Shown piece after piece: positions 17,795 through 27,490 of a stretch of DNA of 64,000 nucleotides. Position numbers and translations under genes: made by a program. The notes beneath the pieces were generated by a model that saw only the letters and a list, made by a program, of their open reading frames with translations, ran no database searches and was not told the origin of the DNA. Numbering within the stretch: the stretch's first letter is position 1; every line of letters begins with the position of its first letter. The stretch spans positions 3,782,001 to 3,846,000 of the forward strand of contig NZ_JAUSXF010000001.1 of NCBI RefSeq assembly GCF_030816475.1, written 5' to 3'. This DNA comes from Arthrobacter pascens (lineage in GTDB: Bacteria > Actinomycetota > Actinomycetes > Actinomycetales > Micrococcaceae).

Positions 17795-18831
17795 AAGATG
17801 GTCACCCTTGTTCCGCCGCCGGGCAGGGGGAAGTACTCATTCAGCAGGCGCTCCACAACGGGGCTGTAAATTCCAGGATTCCATCCGGGGCTGGCGTGCG
17901 CTGGCCTGGCCCCGACCGTCTGCTGGTCCGTGGACACCATGTTGGATCCAAACGCCACCGCCCACTTATCCCGGGCAGTTCCGTAGTCGATCGTCTGGTC
18001 CTGGGGGTTCCCGATGAAGGCCATCCGGGTCCCTCCGAGTTTGTCCCTGAAGACCGTGCCGTCAAAGTGGTAAATGTAGTCGGACTCGGTCTGGATCAGC
18101 AGGGTGGATGGTGCGATAGGTGAGAGCTGCTCCATGCTCTGGTCCAGGATCTGGCGCCACGAACGCTCGTCCTTGTGGATCACCCGCTCACCCAGTTCGT
18201 ACCCGCCCCGCACCACCGAGGGGAGGCGGACTCCGCTTTCGTAGAGGAACACCACCCCGTCGAACCAGCTCTGGTCAAGGACGTCGTTCTTGTTGTACGG
18301 GCTGGAGTCCAGGAGGATGAACTCGACCTCCACGTTCGCGAGTTCGCGCAGCTTGTACGCCACTTCGGTGGCCACCATGCCTCCGAAGCTGTGCCCGTAG
18401 AAGAAGAGTTTCGTCAGCTTTTTCTCCCGGATGTGCCCAAGGATGGCGATCACCAGCTCATCGATATCCAGCCCTTGGTTGGAATAGCCGACGGCGGCCA
18501 GCTGCCCGCGCTTGTTCAGCACCCCGCGGAGTGCGTTAAGGATCCAGAGGGCTTCTTCCCAGCTGGTCTTGTAGCCCGGGAAAAGGAACCAGCTGGCGTC
18601 CGGATAGTAGGCGTCGGCGAAGCCGTCAGGAACGGGCAGGATCTTGCTGGCCCTGCGCTCGGCCTGGATCCGTCGGGTAAACAACATGTCCGCGGCCAAC
18701 AGGGACGAGGCGCCGGCTCCCACCAGGAAGCTGCGGCGCGAGAAGCGGCGGAGGGCGGCGGCGTCGGCGAGCAGCCGCGCTTCGGCAGCACAAGGCTGCT
18801 CCTGTTGCTCTGGTTCCCCCTTTTGCGGCAC
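17791..18831 (-). CDS. Tat-exported alpha/beta hydrolase-like protein
   Basis: A 346-residue protein with a twin-arginine signal (FSRRSFLVGAGASSLLAADMLF, about residues 30-51). The mature part has an alpha/beta hydrolase nucleophile elbow (FFYGHSFGGMVATEVAYKL). FILLDSSPYNK follows and SDYIYHFDGTVF may contribute the acid residue. It is probably an exported or membrane-tethered esterase or lipase of unknown substrate. The GTG start is the first reasonable one. It ends on top of the convergent HAD gene. Confidence 0.7.
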   Translation of the reverse strand: MPQKGEPEQQEQPCAAEARLLADAAALRRFSRRSFLVGAGASSLLAADMLFTRRIQAERRASKILPVPDGFADAYYPDASWFLFPGYKTSWEEALWILNALRGVLNKRGQLAAVGYSNQGLDIDELVIAILGHIREKKLTKLFFYGHSFGGMVATEVAYKLRELANVEVEFILLDSSPYNKNDVLDQSWFDGVVFLYESGVRLPSVVRGGYELGERVIHKDERSWRQILDQSMEQLSPIAPSTLLIQTESDYIYHFDGTVFRDKLGGTRMAFIGNPQDQTIDYGTARDKWAVAFGSNMVSTDQQTVGARPAHASPGWNPGIYSPVVERLLNEYFPLPGGGTRVTIF

Positions 18832-18885
18832 ACCTCTACCGTAGCCACAGGGGAACCTGTCACTGCAACTGCATCCGCACGACGA

Positions 18886-19524
18886 TCAGGCCGATGTCAT
18901 TTCAGCGGGCGGCTCCTCCTCTGCCTGGGGCTGAAGCACGCCATCCCCGGATTGCCGCAGCGAAATCTCGTGGCCGATGTCGTTGTAACGGGCGAGGAGG
19001 TCGGCTCCGCCAAACGCCTGGGGAGTATCCAGCAGCGCAAAGAGCAAGTCGCTGGCGGCCAGGAGTTCGTCATCGGAACATTCCCCGAGGGCACGGTCCG
19101 CCAACAGACCCGGGGAATCGGGCATGATTTCCACGTGTGGCAGTCCATCCATGAATCCGTCCGTGAACAGATCCGTAATAGCCAGCGACTCCGTAAAGGC
19201 CAGCGACTGCCCGAGGATGCCTGACCCGGCGGCCTCTCCTGTGGCTGCCATCTGGAGCGAAACGCCTTGGCCTTCGACTCCCGCAAACGTCTCACCATCG
19301 ATGGCGTTCAGATCGTTCCGGAGGCCTGCCAGTGCCGCCGATTCGATGAAGGCTGCGCCGGAAAGGTCTACCCGGATGTGCGAACTGATCCCCATCCGCC
19401 GCACGCGGCGAATGATGTGGACAAGGGATGGGCGGGATTCCTGGTTAAGGCTCCCCTGGACGTCAATCCTGACAATATCGGTGACGACGTCGAGCTTAAT
19501 AAGGGCTTGCAGCGTGAGATCCAT
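18886..19524 (-). CDS. STAS-domain protein
   Basis: A 212-residue protein. The first 110 residues have the alternating strand/helix pattern of a STAS domain (VTDIVRIDVQGSLNQESRPSLVHIIRRV, HIRVDLSGAAFIESAALAGL), as in anti-sigma-factor antagonists. The acidic C-terminal half is unassigned. The position beside a GAF-ANTAR gene suggests signalling by light, redox or stress, but this is inference. GGAG precedes the ATG. Confidence 0.65.
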   Translation of the reverse strand: MDLTLQALIKLDVVTDIVRIDVQGSLNQESRPSLVHIIRRVRRMGISSHIRVDLSGAAFIESAALAGLRNDLNAIDGETFAGVEGQGVSLQMAATGEAAGSGILGQSLAFTESLAITDLFTDGFMDGLPHVEIMPDSPGLLADRALGECSDDELLAASDLLFALLDTPQAFGGADLLARYNDIGHEISLRQSGDGVLQPQAEEEPPAEMTSA

Positions 19525-19620
19525 AGGTACTCCAAAGGAGGGTGTCTATGGCCGACGGCTCAACCTCGGCAAGCCTATCCTCCCGGCACTTCCGGCACAA
19601 CCCGCGGGTTCAGGGACGAG

Positions 19621-20380
19621 CTAGCCGGCCTGAACCTGGTCCGGCTCCTCGTAGTGGGTCCGGGTTCCCGTCCCGCCTACCGAGTCCACGAGCGACTTCG
19701 CGATGTCGCGCAGCTTGGTGTTGCTGTTGCGGGACGCGTCAGTGAGGATCCTGACCGCGGCGTCCTGGCTGCACCGGTTCTGGGCCATGACGATTCCGAC
19801 TGCGATGTCGATGATGGTCCGGGACTCCAAAGTGGCACGCAGGTTGGCCGCGCTGTCGGTGTGCAGCGAAAACCGGACGGCCAGGCGGAGCGCTTGGGAG
19901 ATTTCCCTGGTGTAGCCCCTTGCCTTGGCAGCCGCGCGTTCATCGAACTTGTGGGGCGCGTCGGAATAGAGATTCAGCGCAGCCTTGGCCTCCCCCTTGC
20001 AGGTTGAAGGGCAACGACAGCACGGACCGCAGCCCGTGGGAAGCCACAGCGTTGGCATAGTCCGGGCCCCACCGGTCCTCCTCGAAGAGGTCCGGCACAT
20101 GGACTTCGCGCTCTTCCTCCGCGGCTGTAAGGCAAGGGCCCTGGGACAGTGAGTATTGGATTTGATCCACTTCGCGGGCCGAGTCGCTGCTCCACCCGAT
20201 GGTGGCAGCCTTCCGGTCCCGGAGCAGTGTGATCCCGCACAGCGCGTCGTCGCCGTCACCCGCCATCTGGTGGGCGGAGAACCTGGCTAGTTCATTGAGG
20301 AAGTCCTCGAAATCGGCGCTTTCCAGAATGAGGTTCTGGATTTGCTCGACGGTGCTCAAGGGTTGTTCTGGCGGGAGCAT
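19621..20380 (-). pseudogene. GAF-ANTAR antitermination regulator, frameshifted
   Basis: Two overlapping frames together make a normal GAF-ANTAR protein of about 250 residues. The ATG at 20380 opens a GAF domain (STVEQIQNLILESADFEDFL ... GLRSVLSLPFNLQGG). After a run of five G on the coding strand (19992-19996) the frame must drop one base to continue as EAKAALNLYSD and the ANTAR RNA-binding domain (LRATLESRTIIDIAVGIVMAQNRCSQDAAVRIL). As read, the protein ends early at 19940 without ANTAR. It is either a real frameshift mutation or a homopolymer sequencing error. Confidence 0.8.
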
Positions 20381-20453
20381 TCTGCACGTTCTCCAAAGGG
20401 GGTCCGGACGGGGTAAGCAAATAGTAGGGCACCCCTAAGGGCCCGTCCAGCCG

Positions 20454-20479
20454 GCCCCCGGCACCTCGGCGCCGGGGGC
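20454..20479 (-). terminator. terminator of pyrE transcript
   Basis: GCCCCCGGC and GCCGGGGGC form a 9-bp perfect stem around an 8-base loop, 18 bp after the pyrE stop codon on the minus strand. Confidence 0.6.
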
Positions 20480-20497
20480 GTGCACGAAACGCTGGCG

Positions 20498-21082
20498 TCA
20501 GGCGAGGCCCAGTTCGTCCTTGCCGAAAGCGAACAGGTACGGCACTCCGGTCTCGGCCTCGATCTTTTCCTTGGCCCCGGTGTCCCGGTCCACGATGACC
20601 GCTACCGCGACCACGTTGCCTCCGGCCTTACGGACACCCTCGACGGCGGTCAACGCTGAGCCGCCGGTGGTGGACGTGTCCTCGAGCACCAGCACCTTGC
20701 GCCCTTCGACCGACGGGCCCTCCACCTGGCGGCCCATGCCGTAGGACTTCTGGGCCTTCCGGACCACGAAGGCGTCAACGTTCCGGCCGGCATCCACGGC
20801 CGCGTGCATCACGGCAGTGCCTACGGGGTCCGCGCCCATGGTCAGCCCGCCCGCGCATTCAAAGTCGATACCGGCGTCGTCCGCGAGGGCCAGCATGACC
20901 TGCCCCACCAGCTTGGAGGCCTCGTGGTGGAGGGTGATGCGGCGCAGGTCGATGTAGTAATCAGCCTCCGCGCCGCTGGAGAGGATCACCTTGCCGCGGA
21001 CAACGGCAAGCTCCTTGATCAGTTCCAGGAGGCGGGCACGGGCAGTAGCAGTGTCAATTGCGGCGTGGGAGGGGGAAGTCAT
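20498..21082 (-). CDS. pyrE: orotate phosphoribosyltransferase
   Basis: A 194-residue enzyme that makes OMP from orotate and PRPP in pyrimidine synthesis. The PRPP-binding motif is in KVLVLEDTSTTGGSALTAVEG; FECAGGLTMGADPVGTAVMH and AFVVRKAQKSYGMGRQVEG carry other conserved residues. The ATG at 21082 gives the normal length. There is no stop codon between it and the upstream FAD monooxygenase frame, so a fused product is also possible. TAAACT lies seven bases before this ATG, supporting independent leaderless expression. Confidence 0.93.
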   Translation of the reverse strand: MTSPSHAAIDTATARARLLELIKELAVVRGKVILSSGAEADYYIDLRRITLHHEASKLVGQVMLALADDAGIDFECAGGLTMGADPVGTAVMHAAVDAGRNVDAFVVRKAQKSYGMGRQVEGPSVEGRKVLVLEDTSTTGGSALTAVEGVRKAGGNVVAVAVIVDRDTGAKEKIEAETGVPYLFAFGKDELGLA

Positions 21083-22381
21083 GGGTTCCAGTTTAGTGGT
21101 TGCGGGATCCATGACGACGGCCGGGCTGCGCCTGGCGAATATCGGCGCGTGTTCAGGTCTGGGTCCGAAGGCAATCATCCGCGGCATCAGCCTGCGTACC
21201 ATTGGCGCGTGCCGGACAACAAGCAGCAGGAATGGCGGTGCCCCGGTTCTCCTGCCCGCGAACAATGGAACGAACACCGCGCGGTGCATAATGCGCTGGA
21301 CGGTCTGGACAACAACGGTGGGCATCCGGCGCCTCCGCTGGACCGCGGCGAGATATTTGACCGGGACCCATCCGCGGAGCAGGGCCGGTGCCAGCCGTTC
21401 CGCCGCCGCAACGGCGTCCTGGATGGCGAGGTTAATGCCCACGCCGCCGACGGGCGACATTGCGTGGGCGGCGTCGCCGATGCACAGGAACCCTTCTCTG
21501 TACCAGCGGTTGAGCCGGTCCAGCCGCACGTCCAGCCAGTGAACGTCGTCGAGCGAACGGATCGAGCCCACACGGTCCGCCAGGTCAGGGCGGATGGCGG
21601 CCACCCGTTCCCGGAACCGCTCAACCCCCTCGGAGCGGATCCGCATGTCATCTCCCTTGGGGGCTATGTACCCCATCTGGTAGTAGTCGTCGCGAAACAG
21701 CGCGATCATCGCTTCACGGTTCCGGAAGGCCGGGACGATACCTCCCGCTGCGCCCTTTTCCGTAGCATGGCGCGGAAGTTTGAACCACCAGGTGTCGAAC
21801 GGAACCGGATAATCCTTCGGCCGCAAGCCAGCGGCCTGGCGAAGCACGGAATGGCGTCCGTCCGCGGCCACCACGAGGTCCGCGTGGAGCTTTCCCTCGT
21901 TGCCGTACTTCCCAGGACCCGCCGCTTCCGCATCCCGGTGCAGTCGGTAGCGGACACCCGTGACGCCTCCGCGGTCGAAGATTAACGAAGTGGCTTCATG
22001 CTCCATTAGGAGGGTGAAGGTAGGCTCCCGGGCAGCAGCATCCGCAAGGAAGTTCAGGAAGTCCCACTGCGGCATCATCGCGACGTAGTTGTATGGGGGC
22101 TTCAAGGATGCAAAATCGCCAAAGGTGACCAAGCCGGCGCCTGGAACAGGAAAGGCAATGTTGTTCAGGCGGCTCTGCGGAAGCTTGCGGAATTCGTTTC
22201 CCAGGCCGAGTTGGTCGATCAGCCGGATGGTGGACGCGTGAACGGTGTCGCCGCGGAAATCCCGCAGGAAGTTGGCATGCTTTTCGAGCACCGTCACGTG
22301 CACCCCTGCCCGGGCCAGCAACAGTCCCAGCATCATGCCTGCGGGGCCACCACCCACAACCGCACAACTGGTCTTTTCCAT
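21083..22381 (-). CDS. FAD-dependent monooxygenase, open in frame into pyrE
   Basis: About 433 residues precede the pyrE start codon. It is a PHBH-type flavin monooxygenase: CAVVGGGPAGMMLGLLLARAGVHVTVLEK is the N-terminal FAD/Rossmann motif, LVVAADGRHSVLR the DG motif, and FLCIGDAAHAMSPVGGVGINLAIQDAV the GD motif. It would hydroxylate an aromatic or similar substrate using NAD(P)H. The family usually ends near here, but no stop codon occurs, and translation would run through all of pyrE to give 627 residues ending at 20498. The ATG has TAGCGT six bases upstream. Confidence 0.85.
21090..21095 (-). promoter_or_regulatory. -10 box (TAAACT) of pyrE
   Basis: TAAACT on the minus strand lies seven bases before the pyrE ATG with no ribosome binding site, as for leaderless actinobacterial genes. 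It lies inside the end of the FAD monooxygenase frame. Confidence 0.5.
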
Positions 22382-22387
22382 GCCCCT

Positions 22388-22393
22388 ACGCTA
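22388..22393 (-). promoter_or_regulatory. -10 box (TAGCGT) of FAD monooxygenase gene
   Basis: TAGCGT on the minus strand lies six bases before the ATG at 22381. The intervening AGGGGC could alternatively serve as a weak ribosome binding site. Confidence 0.4.
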
Positions 22394-22407
22394 CGCCCGG
22401 GACGGTG

Positions 22408-24798
22408 CTAGAGCCTGGTATCGAAGGAATCGCAGAAGACATTCTCGTTGAACGTCCCCTGGAATGCGGACTTGCCCTGGATTTTGTCAACGGCGGCGCG
22501 GATGGCCTCGCGTGTTCCGGCGTGGGCATGGATGGCCGTCCGGACCATCGGAACGTCGATCAAGTGGTTGGGCTGGTTCAGCGAAACGAAGACGGTTGGT
22601 ACTTCCGTGGCGTACCAGGGGATTTCCGCCGCCATGGGAGACGACCACTTGATCCGGATGGCGGCCTCCTGGGCAAAGCCTTTGACATTGGCAAAGACAA
22701 ACGCCGCATCGTACTTTTCCGCGTAGTCACCCGTGGCTTCCTCAGAGATGACGGACATGAAGTTGACTCCGGTCTCCCCTGCGGCTTCACGCTGCTCCGC
22801 CGTCCGGAACAGGTGCACCTCGAAGCCTGCCTGCTCCAGCTCGTCCTTGACGATGTCCAGGTAGGCCAGCGGGTCCGCCCGTGTGAAGTGGGAGCCTCCG
22901 GAGACGCCGTACAGGCGGATGCGGTGATGCGTTTCCGGGGTAATCGGCAGGTTGTTGGCGGTGTCCTTCACCAGGGTGACAGTCTTGTCCGCTATCCCGG
23001 CCGCGACGGCATGGTGTGCCTCACTTCCGATGACGGCAAGGGCTTCTGAAGGAGGCACCAGTTCCTCCCTCGGCACAGCGTGCAGGCCCAGGGTGGCCTT
23101 CAGCGCCAGGATGCGGCGCACGGCGTTGTGCAGCCGGTGCTCCGTGATAACGCCGGATTTGTAGCCCTCCATCATGTACCGGAAGTCCTCTGCAGGGTTG
23201 CGGAAGAACAGGAACATGTCGCAGCCGGCGGCGATGGTGGCGGGGACCAGGTCCTTGCGCTTCATGGCCTGGGTCAGGCCGAGCATTTGCGACGCGTCAG
23301 TGAGGATAAGCCCGTTGAAGCCGAGCTCGCCCCGAAGCAGGTCCAGGAGCAGCTCCGGAGACAGGGTGGCCGGCAGGATATCCTTGTCGGTCATGCCGGG
23401 ACGGAAGTGCCGGGAAAGTTCCGGCGCGCCGATGTGGCCGATCATGATGGACTGCACGCCGTGGCCGATCAGTTCCCGGTATACGTGACCGTAGGTCCGG
23501 TTCCATTCCTCGTAGCCAAGGGTGTTGTAGGACGTGACCACGTGCTGGTCACGTTCATCAATGCCGTCTCCGGGGAAGTGCTTTATGGCGCAGACAGTTC
23601 GCGATTCGCTGATCCCGTCGAAGTATTCCTTGGCCCGCTCCACCACAATCTCAGGCGTGTTGCCGAAGGAGCGGGTGGAGATGACAGTGTTCCGCCAGTT
23701 GTAGTGGATGTCCACGATCGGGGCGAACGCCCAGTTACAGCCAAGCGCAGCAGTCTCCACTCCGGCGACCTGCCCCATTTGCCGGGCGATGGACTTGTCC
23801 GGGTGCGAGCCCGCCTGAAGGTGCGTGCAAACGAACGTGCCGTCGTCGCTGCTTCCGGCGCCGCCCATTTCCGGGTTGGACGCTATCAGCAGCGGCACCC
23901 GGCTTTTCGCTTGGGCGTACCGGATATGCTCCTGTACCGCGTCGGACGGGCCGGGGCGGTAGCGCATTCCGCCCACGTGATAGTTCCCCAGGATCCCGTC
24001 AAGGTACTGCGGGGAGTAGTCGTTGTTGTGGTTGATAAACAGCTGTCCGATCTTCTCCTCGAGCGTCATCGAGCCGAGGGTGGACTCCACCCACGCGACA
24101 GCGGCGTCGTCGAGGCTGAAGGGCGCGGACTGAAGGTCGACGTCGGACTGCCGGGCTCCGGGGTAATCACCGGATGCGGCCGGCCGGGCCGGCTCGACGG
24201 GCTGGGCAGGCAGTGCCGGCTGTGCCTCCACTGAACTGCCGCGGCCGGCGGTGATACCGGCGAGGCGGGTGAGTGCCGCCGCCACGACGGCTTCAACAGG
24301 GGCAGCAATGTCCACCACAATGCCTGCCTCGTCCGCTTCGAGCGGCTCCAGTGTTGCCAGCTGGGATTCCAGCAGCGAAGGCGGCATGAAATGCCCGGTC
24401 CTGCCCTCAATTCGGGCCCCCAGCACCTCCTTGCTGCCGTGCAGGTGCAGGAAAACCGTGTCCGGGGCCTGGGCCCGGATGGCGTCCCGATAGCTGCGGC
24501 GCAGGGCCGAACAGGCGAGGACCAGGCCGCCGTCGCCCGCAGCGGCGAGCTCGGAGCCCACAATAGCGAGCCACGGCCAGCGGTCCTCGTCCGTCAGGGG
24601 CGTGCCGGCAGCCATCTTGGCCACGTTTTCCACCGGGTGGAGGGAATCGCCGTCGAGGAAGGGCAGCCCCAGTCCGCGGGCCACGAGCTCGCCGATGGTG
24701 GTCTTGCCGCAGCCCGAGACACCCATGACGACAATGCGGAGCTTGTCACCGCCTGCCCGGGCGGATTCCTGGCGGCCGGGCTGTTCGCTGGCAGTCAC
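22408..24798 (-). CDS. gluconokinase-GH3 glycosidase fusion protein
   Basis: One 796-residue frame. Residues 18-183 are a complete GntK-type kinase: Walker A GVSGCGKT (26-33), [30 protein letters not shown] and [19 protein letters not shown]. Residues about 184-228 are an Ala/Pro-rich linker. Residues about 229-796 are a GH3 glycosidase with nucleophile Asp501 in [10 protein letters not shown] and a [14 protein letters not shown] loop like that of beta-N-acetylhexosaminidase-type GH3 enzymes. There is no signal peptide, so it is cytoplasmic. The GTG start overlaps the manD stop (GTGA). No in-frame start codon exists at the GH3 boundary, favouring a real two-domain product. The kinase may act on gluconate or the sugar acid made here; the glycosidase may release uronate or hexose from imported glycosides. 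Confidence 0.85.
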   Translation of the reverse strand: MTASEQPGRQESARAGGDKLRIVVMGVSGCGKTTIGELVARGLGLPFLDGDSLHPVENVAKMAAGTPLTDEDRWPWLAIVGSELAAAGDGGLVLACSALRRSYRDAIRAQAPDTVFLHLHGSKEVLGARIEGRTGHFMPPSLLESQLATLEPLEADEAGIVVDIAAPVEAVVAAALTRLAGITAGRGSSVEAQPALPAQPVEPARPAASGDYPGARQSDVDLQSAPFSLDDAAVAWVESTLGSMTLEEKIGQLFINHNNDYSPQYLDGILGNYHVGGMRYRPGPSDAVQEHIRYAQAKSRVPLLIASNPEMGGAGSSDDGTFVCTHLQAGSHPDKSIARQMGQVAGVETAALGCNWAFAPIVDIHYNWRNTVISTRSFGNTPEIVVERAKEYFDGISESRTVCAIKHFPGDGIDERDQHVVTSYNTLGYEEWNRTYGHVYRELIGHGVQSIMIGHIGAPELSRHFRPGMTDKDILPATLSPELLLDLLRGELGFNGLILTDASQMLGLTQAMKRKDLVPATIAAGCDMFLFFRNPAEDFRYMMEGYKSGVITEHRLHNAVRRILALKATLGLHAVPREELVPPSEALAVIGSEAHHAVAAGIADKTVTLVKDTANNLPITPETHHRIRLYGVSGGSHFTRADPLAYLDIVKDELEQAGFEVHLFRTAEQREAAGETGVNFMSVISEEATGDYAEKYDAAFVFANVKGFAQEAAIRIKWSSPMAAEIPWYATEVPTVFVSLNQPNHLIDVPMVRTAIHAHAGTREAIRAAVDKIQGKSAFQGTFNENVFCDSFDTRL

Positions 24799-26024
24799 CA
24801 GTCATGCACCGTTCCGTCCACCAGGCGGTTGTAGGGCAGGTAGGCCTGCTGGTAGGGGAACGCTGCTGCGGCTTCCTCGTTGAACTCGACGCCGATGCCG
24901 GGCTTGTCTCCCGGGTGCAGGTATCCATCCACAAACGTCATGGACTGCTCGAAGACCTCATTGGTCTTGTCCGAGTGCTGCATGTATTCCTGGATCCCGT
25001 AGTTATGGATAGCCAGTCCGACGTGCAGCTGAGCGGCGAACCCGACAGGGGAGATATCAGTGGGTCCGTGGAAGCCGGACTTTATCTGGTACTGCGCTGC
25101 GTAATCCATGACCTTCTTCAGTGGGGAGATGCCCCCGAAGTGGGTGGAAGCGGCCCGGACGTAATCGATCAGCTGTTCTTTGATGATGCTCTGGTAGTCG
25201 TACACGGTGTTAAAGATTTCGCCGATGGCCAGCGGGGTGGTGGTGTGCTGGCGGACCAGGCGCAGGGCTTCCTGGTTCTCAGCCGGGGTGCAGTCCTCCA
25301 GCCAGAACAGGTCATACGGCTCCAAGGCCTTGCCGAGTTTTGCGGCCTGGATCGGCGTCATCCTGTGGTGGCCGTCGTGCAGAAGGGGAATTTCCGGCCC
25401 GAACTCATTCCGGACCGCTTCGAAAACGGTGGGCAGGTGCCGCAGGTAGGCCCGCGTGTCCCAGTCCTCCTCCATCGGAAAGGCACCGCGGCCCGCGGGC
25501 TCGTAGTCATAGCGTTCACCGGACGCCTGCGCCTGGGCCGCCACTCCGTAAAGCGCCTTGATCCCGGGGATGGCTGTCTGGATCCGGATGGACTTGTAGC
25601 CCAGTTCCAGGTGCTCCCGGACGGAATCGAAGAGCGAGGGGATGTCCGCGCCGGAGGCGTGACCGTAGGCACGCAATCCGTTCCGTGAGGCACCGCCCAG
25701 GAGCTGGTAGACGGGCATTCCTGCCAGCTTGCCCTTGATGTCCCACAAGGCCATGTCCACGGCGGCGATGGCTGCCATGGTCACCGGCCCGCGGCGCCAG
25801 TATGCGCTGCGGTACAAGAACTGCCAGGTATCCTCGATCCGGTGCGGGTCCTTGCCTATCAGCAGCTGTGCCACATGCTCCTTCAGGTACGCGGCCACTG
25901 CAAGCTCACGGCCGTTAAGGGTGGCGTCACCGATGCCTGTCACACCGTCCTCCGTGGTGATCCTGAGTGTCACGAAGTTGCGGGACGGGCTGGTGACGAA
26001 TACTTCTGCTGCGACGATCTTCAT
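24795..26024 (-). CDS. manD: D-mannonate dehydratase, ManD type (enolase superfamily)
   Basis: A 409-residue enolase-superfamily dehydratase that converts D-mannonate to 2-keto-3-deoxy-D-gluconate; some ManD relatives also accept D-gluconate. Metal ligands are Asp217 in LLHDGHH, Glu243 in FWLEDC and Glu269 in [37 protein letters not shown] is the conserved C-terminal region. The ATG at 26024 has AAGGAA upstream and starts 5 bp after the uxuB stop. The next gene overlaps it by four bases. Confidence 0.9.
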   Translation of the reverse strand: MKIVAAEVFVTSPSRNFVTLRITTEDGVTGIGDATLNGRELAVAAYLKEHVAQLLIGKDPHRIEDTWQFLYRSAYWRRGPVTMAAIAAVDMALWDIKGKLAGMPVYQLLGGASRNGLRAYGHASGADIPSLFDSVREHLELGYKSIRIQTAIPGIKALYGVAAQAQASGERYDYEPAGRGAFPMEEDWDTRAYLRHLPTVFEAVRNEFGPEIPLLHDGHHRMTPIQAAKLGKALEPYDLFWLEDCTPAENQEALRLVRQHTTTPLAIGEIFNTVYDYQSIIKEQLIDYVRAASTHFGGISPLKKVMDYAAQYQIKSGFHGPTDISPVGFAAQLHVGLAIHNYGIQEYMQHSDKTNEVFEQSMTFVDGYLHPGDKPGIGVEFNEEAAAAFPYQQAYLPYNRLVDGTVHDW

Positions 26025-26029
26025 GAACT

Positions 26030-27490
26030 TCAGCTGTTCCTTCCGGGAATCAGGTGCGGTGCGGAGGGGGTGGACGTACGGCCTGTGGTTTCCGTGGCGA
26101 GGGTGCCGCAAAGGGCAGCCACCAACGACACGATTTCGGGGTCATCCGACAATTGGGGACTGACGAGGCCCAAGAGGGCGGCCACCCTGGCAGAGCCTGC
26201 AGGTCCTGCAGAATCGTTCGCCTTCCGGATGGCGGTGGCCAGCGGATCCTGCAGCGAATCCTGTTGGCCCACATAGTCGATCCAGGCAGCCAGCATCAGG
26301 GCGCTGCCCGCACCGGATCGGCCCCGGGACCTTTCGGCGGCCAGGACCGGCAGTGCCCGCATCCGGAGTTTAGTGGTGCCGTCCGCCGCGATCTGCGAAA
26401 GGTGGTGGGCTATCCGCCTGTTCCCGAACCTGCCGCGGAGGGCTTCGCGGTACTCGGGGATGTGGAGATCTTCGCCCTGCAGATGGGCGGATGCCTCATC
26501 CCAGAAGGCCTCCACGGCCTCCCGGCAGACCGGATCCTCAAGCGCTTCAGCCACCGTGGTGTGTCCGCGCAGCTGTCCGGCATAGGCCAGGAGCGAATGG
26601 GCGCCGTTCAGGAGCCAGAGCTTGCGGTTTTCGTACGGTTCGATGTCATCCACGACGACGGCACCGGCTTCCTCCCAGCGTGGCCGGCCGGCCGGAAAGT
26701 CACCGCTCAATACCCAGTCGCTGAAGGGCTCGGCAACCACCGGGGAGCTGTCGCGGTAGCCGCACCGGTCTTCCACTTCGGCGACATCGGCTTCGGTGGT
26801 CCGCGGGGTGATCCGGTCCACGGACGTGCTGACGAAACTGACGTTTTTCCCGATCCAGGCCGCCAGGTCCGGCTTCCAGGCCTCCGCCATGCCCACGACT
26901 GCGCGTCGGGCAACCTCGCCGTTCCCCGACAGGTTGTCGCAACTGACGACGGCGAGCGGGCCGGACCCGGCATCCCTGCGGGCGGCGAGGGCCAGGACCA
27001 GCCGGCCAAGCGGCGTCGTGGGTGTTCCTCCTGTGCCGGTGCCTCCGGTACCGCCGGCCAGCAGCGCAAGGTCACCGGCCATGCCGGCCGAAGAACGGTC
27101 GAAGGTGCCATCGGAGGCCAGGCCGTAGGCGGCCTCCGTAATCGTCAGGGTGACCATGGCGGTTGCCGGGGCTGAGACCAGTTCGCAAAGGCGTCCTACG
27201 TCCGCGCCGTCCACTGCTTCGACGATACTGCCGATCACTTCGAAGGTGTCTTCGTTGCCCGACCGCTCAATCAGCGTGTAGAGGCCGTCCTGCGCTGCAA
27301 GTGCAGTGGCCGCGTCCGGCCGTCTGCCGGTGAAGGCTGCGATCCCCCAGTCCGCGGCGTCCGGGGAGTGCTGGGTGTACCAGGCCTGATGTGAACGGTG
27401 AAAGGCGCCCAGGCCAAGGTGGACGATCCGTATGGGCGCCGTGGGCAGGGGCCTGAGGGTCCTGTCCAGCGCGGGCACCTGGATGTCCAT
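26030..27490 (-). CDS. uxuB: D-fructuronate reductase (mannitol dehydrogenase family)
   Basis: A 486-residue polyol dehydrogenase-family protein. The NAD-binding N-terminus is [19 protein letters not shown], and the active-site lysine region is [20 protein letters not shown]. In the uronate pathway it reduces D-fructuronate to D-mannonate with NADH. The ATG at 27490 shares one base with the uxaC stop (TGATG), so the two are translationally coupled. Mannitol or arabinitol activity is an alternative for the family, but the neighbours uxaC and manD make fructuronate reductase the best reading. Confidence 0.88.
   Translation of the reverse strand: MDIQVPALDRTLRPLPTAPIRIVHLGLGAFHRSHQAWYTQHSPDAADWGIAAFTGRRPDAATALAAQDGLYTLIERSGNEDTFEVIGSIVEAVDGADVGRLCELVSAPATAMVTLTITEAAYGLASDGTFDRSSAGMAGDLALLAGGTGGTGTGGTPTTPLGRLVLALAARRDAGSGPLAVVSCDNLSGNGEVARRAVVGMAEAWKPDLAAWIGKNVSFVSTSVDRITPRTTEADVAEVEDRCGYRDSSPVVAEPFSDWVLSGDFPAGRPRWEEAGAVVVDDIEPYENRKLWLLNGAHSLLAYAGQLRGHTTVAEALEDPVCREAVEAFWDEASAHLQGEDLHIPEYREALRGRFGNRRIAHHLSQIAADGTTKLRMRALPVLAAERSRGRSGAGSALMLAAWIDYVGQQDSLQDPLATAIRKANDSAGPAGSARVAALLGLVSPQLSDDPEIVSLVAALCGTLATETTGRTSTPSAPHLIPGRNS

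Noticed and set aside
24141..24798. Gluconokinase as a separate gene from GH3
   Set aside because: No stop codon follows the kinase domain and no in-frame start codon lies at the GH3 boundary; the linker is typical of fused domains.
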